Assembly: GCF_001975825.1 (NCBI RefSeq)
Contig: NZ_MTKN01000011.1
Location: forward strand, 106,455 to 170,454
Length of the DNA: 64,000 nt
Source of the DNA: [Flexibacter] sp. ATCC 35208
GTDB taxonomy: Bacteria > Bacteroidota > Bacteroidia > Chitinophagales > Chitinophagaceae
Reading direction: 5' to 3'
In this document: positions 55,309-63,860 of the stretch, piece after piece
Layout: the number at the start of each line of letters is the position of its first letter
Position numbering within the stretch: position 1 is the first letter of the stretch
Notes under the pieces: generated by a model
What the model was told of the DNA's origin: nothing
The model's input: only the letters and a program-made list of their open reading frames with translations
Database searches by the model: none
Translations under genes and position numbers: made by a program

Positions 55309-55316
55309 TACCTTTG
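55309..55316 (+). promoter_or_regulatory. -7 element (TACCTTTG) abutting the gltX start
   Basis: Four bases (CCCC) separate it from the ATG at 55321. It matches TAnnTTTG exactly. The same arrangement occurs before three other genes in the window. Confidence 0.5.
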
Positions 55317-55320
55317 CCCC

Positions 55321-56853
55321 ATGCAACAACAGAAAGTTCGGGTACGATTTGCGCCCAGTCCTACCGGCGGATTACACCTGGGTGGTGTACGCACGGTCTT
55401 ATTCAATTACTTATTTGCAAAACAGCACAATGGTGAATTTGTGCTCCGTATTGAAGACACTGACCAGACCCGTTATGTTCCCGGTGCAGAGGAATATATC
55501 ATGGAATGCCTGAAATGGTGTGGCCTGATTGCTGATGAAAGCCCGCTGGTTGGTGGCCCTTATGCCCCTTACCGCCAGAGCGAACGTAAGCCCATGTACC
55601 GTGAATACGCGGAACAACTGGTGAAAGCCGGTTATGCTTACTATGCTTTTGACACGCCAGAAGAGTTGGAAGAGATGCGCACCCGTCTCAAAACCGAAGA
55701 GAATCCATCGCCACAATATAATCATGCTGCCCGCGCGCAGATGAAGAACTCTATTTCTTTGTCTGAAGCCGAAACAGCAGAACTGCTGAAAAATGGCACC
55801 CGCCACGTGATCCGTATCAAAATGCCGGATAACGAAGAAGTGAGCTTTACCGACCTGATTCGTGGTCATGTTCAGTTTAATACCAGTACTGTCGATGACA
55901 AAGTATTGCTGAAAGCCGATGGCATGCCTACTTACCACCTCGCTGTAGTAGTAGATGACTATCTCATGAAGATCACCCATGCTTTCCGTGGCGAAGAATG
56001 GCTGCCTTCCGCACCCGTTCACCTCTTGCTGTGGAAATACCTGGGCTGGGAAGCACAGATGCCACAATGGGCACACCTGCCGCTGATCCTGAAACCTGAT
56101 GGCAATGGTAAATTGTCTAAGCGTGATGGTGACAGACTCGGTTTTCCTGTGTATGCTATGAACTGGACAGATCCTAAAACCGGCGAGGTGACCAAGGGCT
56201 TCCGCGAAAATGGTTTCCTGCCAGAAGCATTTGTAAACATGCTGGCTATGCTGGGTTGGAATGATGGTACCGGTCAGGAGATCTTCTCTATGGATGAACT
56301 GATTGCCCGTTTCTCCCTGGATCGCGTCAGCAAGTCAGGTGCTAAATTCGATTACGAAAAAGCAAAGTGGTTCAATCACCAGTACCTGCTGAATGCTGAT
56401 AATGACAAACTGGCTGCACTGTTTGCACCTGTATTGAAAGAAAAAGGCGTCACTGCATCACCTGAATACGTAGCGACCATCGCTGGTCTGGTAAAAGATC
56501 GTTGTGACTTTGTCAACGACATCTGGCAACATGGTTTCTTCTTCTTCGAGGTGCCTGAAAGCTGGGATGTTACTGCGGTGAAACCTAAGTGGAATGCAGA
56601 TAAGACACAGTTCTTTATGGAATGGGCTTCTATACTGGAAACTTTGTCCGATTTCTCGCTGACAAGTCTGGAAGAAAGCTTCAAAACACTGGCGACTTCT
56701 ATGAATATTAAAATGGGTGAACTGCAATTGCCTTTCCGTATTATGCTGACGGGTGGCAAGTTTGGTCCTCCTGTATTCAATATCGCTGCCACATTGGGTA
56801 AGCACGAAACTATTCAAAGGATCATGAATGGTCTGAAAGCTATTAACGAATAA
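55321..56853 (+). CDS. gltX: Glutamyl-tRNA synthetase
   Basis: 510 residues. HIGH-type motif in PSPTGGLHLGGVRT and KMSKS equivalent KLSKRDGDRLGFPVY. The discriminator for charging tRNA-Glu lies in the anticodon-binding C-terminal part. Class I enzyme of normal length; charges tRNA-Glu (and possibly tRNA-Gln in organisms with GatCAB, but glnS is present here). Convergent with glnS across a shared terminator. Confidence 0.97.
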   Translation: MQQQKVRVRFAPSPTGGLHLGGVRTVLFNYLFAKQHNGEFVLRIEDTDQTRYVPGAEEYIMECLKWCGLIADESPLVGGPYAPYRQSERKPMYREYAEQLVKAGYAYYAFDTPEELEEMRTRLKTEENPSPQYNHAARAQMKNSISLSEAETAELLKNGTRHVIRIKMPDNEEVSFTDLIRGHVQFNTSTVDDKVLLKADGMPTYHLAVVVDDYLMKITHAFRGEEWLPSAPVHLLLWKYLGWEAQMPQWAHLPLILKPDGNGKLSKRDGDRLGFPVYAMNWTDPKTGEVTKGFRENGFLPEAFVNMLAMLGWNDGTGQEIFSMDELIARFSLDRVSKSGAKFDYEKAKWFNHQYLLNADNDKLAALFAPVLKEKGVTASPEYVATIAGLVKDRCDFVNDIWQHGFFFFEVPESWDVTAVKPKWNADKTQFFMEWASILETLSDFSLTSLEESFKTLATSMNIKMGELQLPFRIMLTGGKFGPPVFNIAATLGKHETIQRIMNGLKAINE

Positions 56854-56868
56854 AATAGCCTTATAAAA

Positions 56869-56903
56869 AAAACGAGGTTGTATGCTTGATACAACCTCGT
56901 TTT
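56869..56903. terminator. Bidirectional terminator between gltX and glnS
   Basis: 15-bp stem AAAACGAGGTTGTAT / ATACAACCTCGTTTT with a 5-nt loop; T-runs occur in both directions. It serves both convergent synthetase genes. Confidence 0.9.
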
Positions 56904-56926
56904 TATTTAAGATCAAAATATGCTAC

Positions 56927-58615
56927 TTATTTCTTGGTTTCTTTAGCCCAGGTATCTTTCAACGTGACCGTTCTATTGAAAACCATCTTCTCAGCAGTAC
57001 TATCAGTATCCACTGTAAAATACCCCTTTCTCAAAAATTGCAACTTATCACCCGGCTTCGCATTCACCAATCCCGGTTCTATCAAAGCATTCGGAATCAC
57101 AGTCAATGAATCCGGATTGATATAAGATTTGAAATCACCCTCTTCATTACCCGGATCCGGTGTATTGAACAGACGATCATACAATCTTACTTCTGCCGTC
57201 TTTGCATGCGCTGCACTCACCCAGTGAATGGTACCTTTCACCGTCATACCACTGTTATCGCCACCACTCTTGCTCTCAGGGAAGTGAGTTGCATAGATAG
57301 TCGTAATATTGCCATTCTCATCCTTATCAAAGCTTTCGCCTTTGATGATATAAGCATTCTTTAAACGCACTACCAGACCAGGTCCCAGACGGAAGAACTT
57401 CTTAGGAGGCTCCTCCATAAAGTCTTCTCTTTCGATATACAAGGTCTTGCTGAAAGGCAATTTACGGGAACCAGATTCCGGATCTTCCGGATTGTTATCC
57501 GCCGGCATTTCTTCTACCTGATCATCCGGGTAGTCAGTGATCACCAGTTTCACAGGATCTAATACCGCCATCACACGATTCGCAGTTTTGTTCAGCTCAT
57601 CACGAACCAGGAACTCCAGCAGACTCACGTCAATAACGTTCTCACGCTTCTGTACCCCGATCCTTTCGCAGAACTCACGGATACTGGCAGGCGTAAAACC
57701 TCTTCTGCGCAGACCACTGATAGTCGGCATACGGGGGTCATCCCAACCACTCACATGTTTCTCATTTACCAGCTGCAGCAGCTTACGTTTACTCATCACA
57801 GTGTAAGTCAGGTTCAACCTGGCAAACTCATACTGATGAGAAGGGAAAATACCCAGCTGTGCAATGAACCAGTTGTACAATGCACGGTGAGGAATGAATT
57901 CCAAAGTACATACAGAATGGGTGATACCTTCAATGCTATCGCTCTGTCCATGGGCAAAGTCGTACATAGGGTAAATACACCATTTGTCGCCGGTACGGTG
58001 GTGATGTGCATGCTTGATGCGGTACATCAGCGGGTCACGCATATGCATATTGGAACGCTCAGGAGAGCCTTCCTCAAATTGTTCAGTATCTATCTTTGCA
58101 CGCAGTACTTTTTCACCATCCTTAAATTCACCATTCTTCATGCGCTCAAAGAGATCCAGGTTCTCGTCGATGCTACGGCTACGGTAAGGAGTAGGTGTAC
58201 CAATCTGGGTAGGGGTACCTTTTGATGCGGCGATCTCCTCAGGAGTAGAATCGTCCACATAAGCCAACCCTTTTTTGATCAGTTGTACAGCGAAGTTGTA
58301 TATCTGGTCGAAATAATCAGATGCATAGAGTTCCTGCGCCCATTGGAAGCCCAACCATTGGATGTCGGCTTTAATAGACTCCACATATTCGGTGTCTTCG
58401 GTTACCGGATTGGTATCGTCGAACCGAAGATTGGTCTGGCCGTTGTATTTCTTTGCCAGTCCAAAGTTCAGGCAGATGCTTTTCGCATGCCCGATGTGCA
58501 GGTAACCATTGGGTTCAGGAGGGAAACGGGTCAGTACCCTTCCGTCATTGACTCCGTTAGCAATATCCTCTTCGATGATTTGTTCAAGGAAGTTCAAGGA
58601 CCTTTCTTCGCTCAT
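56927..58615 (-). CDS. glnS: Glutaminyl-tRNA synthetase
   Basis: 562 residues from [17 protein letters not shown] at 58615. HIGH motif in [16 protein letters not shown]-like [11 protein letters not shown], and the QYEFARLNL and GWDDPRMPT segments of the class I GlnRS core; a full two-barrel anticodon domain at the C-terminus. It charges tRNA-Gln directly. A longer frame to 58675 is rejected because a -7 box lies inside it. Confidence 0.97.
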   Translation of the reverse strand: MSEERSLNFLEQIIEEDIANGVNDGRVLTRFPPEPNGYLHIGHAKSICLNFGLAKKYNGQTNLRFDDTNPVTEDTEYVESIKADIQWLGFQWAQELYASDYFDQIYNFAVQLIKKGLAYVDDSTPEEIAASKGTPTQIGTPTPYRSRSIDENLDLFERMKNGEFKDGEKVLRAKIDTEQFEEGSPERSNMHMRDPLMYRIKHAHHHRTGDKWCIYPMYDFAHGQSDSIEGITHSVCTLEFIPHRALYNWFIAQLGIFPSHQYEFARLNLTYTVMSKRKLLQLVNEKHVSGWDDPRMPTISGLRRRGFTPASIREFCERIGVQKRENVIDVSLLEFLVRDELNKTANRVMAVLDPVKLVITDYPDDQVEEMPADNNPEDPESGSRKLPFSKTLYIEREDFMEEPPKKFFRLGPGLVVRLKNAYIIKGESFDKDENGNITTIYATHFPESKSGGDNSGMTVKGTIHWVSAAHAKTAEVRLYDRLFNTPDPGNEEGDFKSYINPDSLTVIPNALIEPGLVNAKPGDKLQFLRKGYFTVDTDSTAEKMVFNRTVTLKDTWAKETKK

Positions 58616-58638
58616 AAGGTTTAAATTATTTCGGAGGA

Positions 58639-58646
58639 CAAATGTA
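58639..58646 (-). promoter_or_regulatory. -7 element (TACATTTG) of glnS
   Basis: Fits TAnnTTTG on the minus strand, 23 bp before the ATG at 58615; consistent with a short leader. No -33 TTTG is evident at the normal spacing. Confidence 0.4.
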
Positions 58647-58841
58647 ACAAAATCTGCCAAGCCGACCGCAGACACTGTCTATTTATCCGTTATTCGGAGA
58701 AATGAGGGGTAAAAGAGGGCTTAAAGAGGAACAGGTTATGAAAACCATCATGAAGAAAAAAGATACCATCATTTTTCTCTTTTTCAGAGAATCGTACATT
58801 TAGGAAATAAATTCACGGAAAAACGAAAAACTACCAATATA

Positions 58842-59261
58842 ATGGTCAACCCCTCTCAACGCCCCATCCGGGTACTCGTGGCCAAAGTCGGCCTCGATGG
58901 CCATGACCGTGGCGCTAAAGTAATCGCCGCAGCCCTGCGCGACGCCGGCATGGAGGTGATCTACACCGGCCTTCGCCAAACTCCTGAAATGGTGGTCAGC
59001 GCCGCCCTTCAGGAAGACGTAGACGCTATCGGTGTCAGTATTCTCTCGGGTGCTCACATGACCGTTTTCCCCCGTATTATGGCCATCATGAAAGAAAAAG
59101 GGATGGACGATGTGCTGCTGACAGGTGGGGGAATCATTCCTGAAACTGATATGCATACCCTGCATGATATCGGTGTAGGCAAATTATTCCCTCCAGGTGC
59201 CCGTACGGAAGATATTGCCAGCTATATCAATGAATGGGTGGCTACACATAGAAATTTCTAG
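58842..59261 (+). CDS. Stand-alone cobalamin-binding domain protein
   Basis: 139 residues: the C-terminal domain of methylmalonyl-CoA mutase, with the B12-binding DGHDRGAK (the His contacts cobalt), IGVSILSG and GGGIIPETD. The catalytic alpha/beta TIM-barrel domain is not encoded next to it. Stand-alone copies pair with separately encoded mutase subunits (as in split mutases) or act in B12-dependent mutase chaperoning. Residues [15 protein letters not shown] are typical of the mutase rather than methyltransferase type. Followed 54 bp later by an outer-membrane protein. Confidence 0.92.
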   Translation: MVNPSQRPIRVLVAKVGLDGHDRGAKVIAAALRDAGMEVIYTGLRQTPEMVVSAALQEDVDAIGVSILSGAHMTVFPRIMAIMKEKGMDDVLLTGGGIIPETDMHTLHDIGVGKLFPPGARTEDIASYINEWVATHRNF

Positions 59262-59315
59262 CATTTCTGTAACCTTTTAGCGACCTGGTCGTCTTTTTTA
59301 GAAAAGAAGTAATAC

Positions 59316-60035
59316 ATGAACATAAAGACATGCCTGTTTACCCTGTTATGCTGCCTGTGCCAGTTCGCCCTGTTCGCCCAGGATACGACCGAACAAAAGA
59401 AACTCCGTCAGCATGTTTATGCTACCAATGGTGGAGATGGGCCCATCCTCTCTTTTGGCAATGTAAAGATGGATGGCGCACATGTCAACACCGCTCCACG
59501 TTTTACCCTGTTCTTTAATGTAGGCCGTAATTATAATTATGACTTTACTAAGTGGCTGGGAATCTATTCTGGTGTCGATCTTAAAAATATAGGGATCATC
59601 ACCAAAGAGAACGGTACAAAGCTAAAACGCCGTGTATATACCCTGGGCGTGCCTTTGGGACTTAAAATAGGTGATGTAAGAGGGCAGAATTTCTTTTTCT
59701 TCCTGGGTGGCCAGTACGATCTGGCGTTTAATTATAAGGAAAAGCAATTTATAAATGGAGATAAGGCGAAGAAATTCAATGAATGGTTCAGTGACCGTAC
59801 GCCACTACTCATGCCTTCACTGTTCGCGGGCTTCCGCTTCTACCCGGGTATAGGCCTGAAAGTACAGTACTATCCTAATAACTTCTTCAACAAGGACTTT
59901 AAAGAAACCGTAGCAGGTGTAACCACCTACCCCTATCGCAATATGGAGTCCAAAATGTTCTTCGTAACCCTGACCTACAGTTTTGGAGATACATGGCCAA
60001 CTCAGCTCAATCGTTTTGGGAAAATGTTGAATTAA
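59316..60035 (+). CDS. Outer-membrane beta-barrel family protein
   Basis: 239 residues with a signal peptide (TLLCCLCQFALFAQ). Alternating strands with aromatic girdles (FFFFLGGQYDLAFNYK, KVQYYPNNFF) and the end FVTLTYSFGDTW suggest an eight-strand barrel of the porin_2/OmpW type. The last strand is followed by a short QLNRFGKMLN tail. Function unknown. It might have structural roles like other small barrels of the phylum. Confidence 0.82.
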   Translation: MNIKTCLFTLLCCLCQFALFAQDTTEQKKLRQHVYATNGGDGPILSFGNVKMDGAHVNTAPRFTLFFNVGRNYNYDFTKWLGIYSGVDLKNIGIITKENGTKLKRRVYTLGVPLGLKIGDVRGQNFFFFLGGQYDLAFNYKEKQFINGDKAKKFNEWFSDRTPLLMPSLFAGFRFYPGIGLKVQYYPNNFFNKDFKETVAGVTTYPYRNMESKMFFVTLTYSFGDTWPTQLNRFGKMLN

Positions 60036-60281
60036 CCTGATAGTATTTTCACGTGTTCGGTGCTTCGCCGTCGCTTGTTCGACGCTAGTTCGATGCTAGT
60101 TCGCTGCTTGTATACTCAAACCATATTTCGTGAGTAAAAAATATGAAATCCTTATCTGTAAATGATAGAGGAGGATTTTTTTGTGAGTATAGGTGATATA
60201 TTTTTAATAAATTACATGTTAATATTGTATCAGTGATCGCCCGCAAAAAAATCTTACATTACATATCCAAACAGAAAAACC
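60036..60281. other. Spacer with 11-bp tandem units and a weak terminator
   Basis: TTCGACGCTAG, TTCGATGCTAG and TTCGCTGCTTG lie head to tail at 60078-60110, with a related longer unit just before. A hairpin AAATCCTTATC/GATA...AGGATTT followed by T-run at about 60146-60182 may end the barrel gene transcript. Confidence 0.5.
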
Positions 60282-61058
60282 ATGTACCAGACGATTAATA
60301 CCACCTTAGAAAACGATACATTATTTATCTACATCAACCGCCCGGACAAGATGAATGCCCTGAACCAACAAGTCATGGCAGAACTGGCCCTTGCTATTGA
60401 TGAAGTATACAAAGACAGAGAAATAAAAAGTGCGGTCATCACTGGTACTGGCGAAAAAGCATTTGTAGCCGGCGCAGATATTGCCGAATTTCTACGTCTC
60501 TCCCCACAACAAGGTATCGAACTAGCCAACAAAGGTCACATGATCTTTAAGCGTATCGAAGATTGTCCGAAGCCTATTATTGCTGCCGTCAATGGATTTG
60601 CACTGGGTGGTGGATGTGAATTGGCCATGGCCTGCCACTTTCGTATCGCTGCTACCAATGCAAAATTTGGTCAGCCAGAAGTGAACCTCGGTATCATTCC
60701 AGGTTATGGTGGTACACAACGTCTCACCGCTCTCATTGGCAAAGGCAAAGCAATGGAATTGATGATGACTGCCGATATGATCAATGCTCAGGATGCACTA
60801 ACATGGGGACTCGTGAACCACGTAGTAGCACCAGAAGAATTACTCACAAAAACAAAAGAAATACTAGCAAAAATACATGCGAAAGCACCGCTTGCAATTG
60901 CCAGAGTTATTAAATGTGCAAACGGTGCATTGGACAAAGATGTAGATGGCTATGAGCTGGAAATCAATGAATTCGGAGCCTGTTTTGCTACGAAAGATAT
61001 GCAGGAAGGTGCGTCTGCATTCATTCAAAAACGACCTGCATCATTCATTGGAGAATAA
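60282..61058 (+). CDS. Enoyl-CoA hydratase/isomerase-family protein
   Basis: 258 residues, crotonase fold. Oxyanion-hole segments GAD (VAGADIAEF) and ALGGGCELAMA, with the two catalytic glutamates E113 (GGGCELA) and E133 (GQPEVNLG). The full ECH pair argues for hydratase activity in fatty-acid or 3-hydroxybutyryl-CoA metabolism. Alone in its neighbourhood, no dehydrogenase or thiolase adjacent. Confidence 0.95.
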   Translation: MYQTINTTLENDTLFIYINRPDKMNALNQQVMAELALAIDEVYKDREIKSAVITGTGEKAFVAGADIAEFLRLSPQQGIELANKGHMIFKRIEDCPKPIIAAVNGFALGGGCELAMACHFRIAATNAKFGQPEVNLGIIPGYGGTQRLTALIGKGKAMELMMTADMINAQDALTWGLVNHVVAPEELLTKTKEILAKIHAKAPLAIARVIKCANGALDKDVDGYELEINEFGACFATKDMQEGASAFIQKRPASFIGE

Positions 61059-61168
61059 GCAACATCTATACTTTTAATGCCAATATCCGTGTATAATAAT
61101 TGATGAGCGTAACCCGTTGTGATAACTTCATAAGCATATTAACCAGGTATAACCATAAAATCCTATTC

Positions 61169-61351
61169 ATGAAGACAACAACAACCCTTGCCCTCAAAAA
61201 ATCAAGAAAACTGAAATTGGAAAAAGTAACAATTTCAAAACTCAACGTGCAACATTTATTTCCTATTCTCGTCGATGGCCCAGGTCAATCTACACACCCG
61301 GTGTGTGATTTTACACAGGTAACGACGGTTATTGACGTTGCAGTTTTTTAA
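61169..61351 (+). CDS. Putative RiPP (class I lanthipeptide-like) precursor peptide
   Basis: 60 residues from MKTTTTLALKKSRK at 61169. The segment RKLKLEKVTISKLN matches the leader style of Bacteroidota natural-product precursors (KLxLxKxTIxxLN). The C-terminal ~30 residues (HLFPILVDGPGQSTHPVC and DFTQVTTVIDVAVF) hold Ser/Thr and one Cys, suitable for dehydration and thioether formation. No lanthionine synthetase, protease or transporter is nearby, so it is an orphan precursor, or modified by enzymes elsewhere. A strong terminator follows 16 bp after the stop, which supports a real small transcript. Confidence 0.6.
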   Translation: MKTTTTLALKKSRKLKLEKVTISKLNVQHLFPILVDGPGQSTHPVCDFTQVTTVIDVAVF

Positions 61352-61366
61352 ACCTTTTCACACTTT

Positions 61367-61403
61367 CAGGCTGTATCATCAATTACGATACAGCCTGTTT
61401 TTA
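61367..61403 (+). terminator. Terminator of the precursor-peptide gene
   Basis: 11-bp stem CAGGCTGTATC / GATACAGCCTG with a 9-nt loop, followed by TTTTTA. Located 16 bp after the peptide's stop codon. Confidence 0.85.
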
Positions 61404-61458
61404 TTCGGGTACCTGAAGGAAACGTGTAGTTCATTAAGCGATTCTCAGGCGGATCATT

Positions 61459-61466
61459 TAACTTTG
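61459..61466 (+). promoter_or_regulatory. -7 element (TAACTTTG) of the S41 peptidase gene
   Basis: Fits TAnnTTTG, 28 bp before the first ATG at 61495. The -33 region has no TTTG at normal spacing. Confidence 0.35.
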
Positions 61467-61497
61467 ATACATCCTCAAGCAATGTTGACCATTTATG

Positions 61498-62550
61498 ATG
61501 ACACGACTCTTATTAACCATTATTTTAAGCGGCTATCTATTCCCGGCCACCGCACAGGAGTGCGCCTGTAAATCAAGTCTGCAATACCTGATTGATAAAG
61601 TAGCCCGGAACTATATTGGCTTTCCGGACAAAGTCACGACTGCCAATAAAAAACAATACCAGGCATTTACTGATAGTTTAATAAAAGTATCAGATACAGC
61701 TTCTATGCCTGTATGCTTTTCCATCTTACAAAAATGGACCACCTTTTTCCAGGATAAACATTTAATGGTGATTGTAAATCGTGGCGGAAAACATCCTATG
61801 CTTGATACCTACTTCCCCAGAAAAAACCCTGTTAAAATTTCGTTGGATCCATCTTTCAAAATACTCAATGATCAAACCTGCTTACTCACCATACCCAGTG
61901 CACGGCTTGAATACAAAGGCATTGTCGATAGCTTACTTGTACTGCACAAAGATCTGCTGAGTAAGACAAGTCATTTCATCATCGATGTGAGGGAAAACAG
62001 GGGCGGATCCACACTTGTATTCGACAACGTATTACCCTACTTATATACAAATCCTATCATTACAGAAGGAGCCATGGTACTGGCTACAGAAGAGAATATC
62101 CATAACCTGTACGAAGTGACGGATTATCCAAATGTAAGTGATAGTATGAAAGCCGTTTTCAAAAAAGAAGCAGCTGCATTAAAAGCGCACATAGGTAGGG
62201 AATATCAGTTATGGAATAATGATACCACGACTATGGATCAGGTATTCCCTTACCCCAAAAAAGTATCGCTACTCATCAATCATAATGTAGGCAGCAGTAC
62301 AGAGATGTTTGTATTAAAAGCACGCCAGAGTAAAAAGGTAAAACTGTTCGGCACACATACTGCCGGTGTAGTAGATTACTCTGATGTAGTGCCGTATATG
62401 ATGCCCTGTACATTATTTGCCTTTGGCGTACCCAGCTCCCGCACACTACGCATGCCTGCGGAAGTTATTGACAATATTGGCATTGCCCCAAACGTTGAAA
62501 TTCCAGCAAATACTACAGATTGGGTACAGTATGTAGTAGAACATCGCTGA
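61498..62550 (+). CDS. S41-family (C-terminal processing) peptidase
   Basis: 350 residues; ATG 61495 and ATG 61498 are adjacent and either may be used. Signal peptide ends near FPATAQ. Catalytic region: NHNVGSSTEMFVLKARQSKKV with the Ser, and the Lys following it, plus the strand FGTHTAGVVDYSD. A PDZ domain is not obvious. Cys residues near the N-terminus (ECACKSS) might form a disulfide or the protein may be tethered. Substrate unknown. The next gene (LytS-type kinase) starts 25 bp later and could be co-transcribed. Confidence 0.85.
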   Translation: MTRLLLTIILSGYLFPATAQECACKSSLQYLIDKVARNYIGFPDKVTTANKKQYQAFTDSLIKVSDTASMPVCFSILQKWTTFFQDKHLMVIVNRGGKHPMLDTYFPRKNPVKISLDPSFKILNDQTCLLTIPSARLEYKGIVDSLLVLHKDLLSKTSHFIIDVRENRGGSTLVFDNVLPYLYTNPIITEGAMVLATEENIHNLYEVTDYPNVSDSMKAVFKKEAAALKAHIGREYQLWNNDTTTMDQVFPYPKKVSLLINHNVGSSTEMFVLKARQSKKVKLFGTHTAGVVDYSDVVPYMMPCTLFAFGVPSSRTLRMPAEVIDNIGIAPNVEIPANTTDWVQYVVEHR

Positions 62551-62575
62551 TTAATTTGTATATCTTATAGGAATA

Positions 62576-63634
62576 ATGGAATCGTTTAAGAAAACCCGGG
62601 CCTACTCTAGATTAATAGCCTTACACATTTTAGCTTGGTCTATTTATATATTCATTGGATTAGCCCGAAAAATTTTATTGACTAAGTATACTTTCGACCT
62701 GCTCGACTTTGTATTTACAGAGTTGCCGGTGGTGTATATTTTTTATGGAAACTATATCATCCTCCGAAAATTTTTGAGCACAAAAAAATATGCATTGCTG
62801 GTAGCAGGTGAGTTGTTCGTGTTTTTCTCTGCTGCATTTTTATACTTTGCATTCGGTACCCTGATCAGACCTTTCGAACCACCGGGTACTGTTCCGCCCT
62901 ATGTCTTCTCCGAATTATTACTGGATACATTGTGGGTATACCTGATTTATGGTTTTTTCTCTTTTGGTTATTACTTCGGTATGGAGTCGGTCAGCAAAGA
63001 AAAGCGACTACGTGTTATGGAACAGGAAAAGGCAAGGATAGAAGCCGACCGGCTTAAATCGGAATATGCCTTTTTGCGGGCACAGATCAATCCCCATTTT
63101 TTGCATAATACCCTGAACCTCTTTTATGCCAAATCTATCATGGTGAGCGAAGAATTGTCGGAAGGCATACTGACCCTCTGTGAAATCATGCGCTATTCTA
63201 TGCATACCGGTGAGGCAGATGTGGATACCGTACCCTTGTCCAGAGAAATAGAGCATGTACAGAATGTGATCAAAATCAACCAGCTCCGGTTTAGTAACCG
63301 GTTACAGGTCATTTTTGACATCAGTGGCGATATGAGTGACATTCGGATTATTCCTTTGGTAATTATTACGTTGGTAGAAAATGCTTTTAAACACGGAGAG
63401 CTGAATAATGACCAGCATCCATTGGTGATGCAGTTAAAAGTGTCGGAAGAGGACGGTACGATTTACTTCTCTACCCATAACAGGAAGAAAAGGGGGCCTA
63501 AAGAATTGTCCAACGGTATAGGTATGGATAACATTAAGAGAAGGCTGGATGCCACCTATAAAAACAATTATTCCCTTACTACGACTGATGAAGCGGACAA
63601 TTATACCGCTTCATTATGGATCACTGTTTCCTAA
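62576..63634 (+). CDS. LytS-type membrane sensor histidine kinase (second)
   Basis: 352 residues: four membrane segments within the first ~140, coiled coil (about 140-165), then the His_kinase domain with QINPHFLHNTLNLFY (H174) and ATP-binding region VIITLVENAFKHGE and GIGMDNIKRRLDATYK. Same class as the kinase at 21909 but only distantly similar. No LytTR gene follows within the window (366 bp remain), so its regulator either lies beyond the right edge or elsewhere. Confidence 0.92.
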   Translation: MESFKKTRAYSRLIALHILAWSIYIFIGLARKILLTKYTFDLLDFVFTELPVVYIFYGNYIILRKFLSTKKYALLVAGELFVFFSAAFLYFAFGTLIRPFEPPGTVPPYVFSELLLDTLWVYLIYGFFSFGYYFGMESVSKEKRLRVMEQEKARIEADRLKSEYAFLRAQINPHFLHNTLNLFYAKSIMVSEELSEGILTLCEIMRYSMHTGEADVDTVPLSREIEHVQNVIKINQLRFSNRLQVIFDISGDMSDIRIIPLVIITLVENAFKHGELNNDQHPLVMQLKVSEEDGTIYFSTHNRKKRGPKELSNGIGMDNIKRRLDATYKNNYSLTTTDEADNYTASLWITVS

Positions 63635-63688
63635 AAATACCTGTAATCATGCTATCCGTCCCTTGAAAAAGAGGATTGGTGTAATGTA

Positions 63689-63720
63689 TTTCCTGCATGG
63701 GGCGGGTGGGCTTACCTTTG
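63689..63720 (+). promoter_or_regulatory. Promoter-like TTTC-N20-TACCTTTG
   Basis: The -7 box TACCTTTG (63713-63720) matches the Bacteroidota consensus and the TTTC at 63689 has proper spacing. It would produce a transcript through the repeat region toward the right edge. Confidence 0.45.
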
Positions 63721-63860
63721 ATTCATCGATTCCATTAACCCCTATTCGAAAGTCACATTAAAAGTTGGGGGGGACAACCCAACTGGGTCTTTGGACCAAA
63801 TAATACTGAAGGCAGGGTTTCACATATTCGGTTAATCCGAAATCTTCCTGCCAACTTTTT

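Noticed and set aside
63549..63761. 70-residue frame overlapping the end of the second LytS-type kinase
   Set aside because: Out of frame with the kinase, low-complexity and no ribosome site; the region after is repeats.
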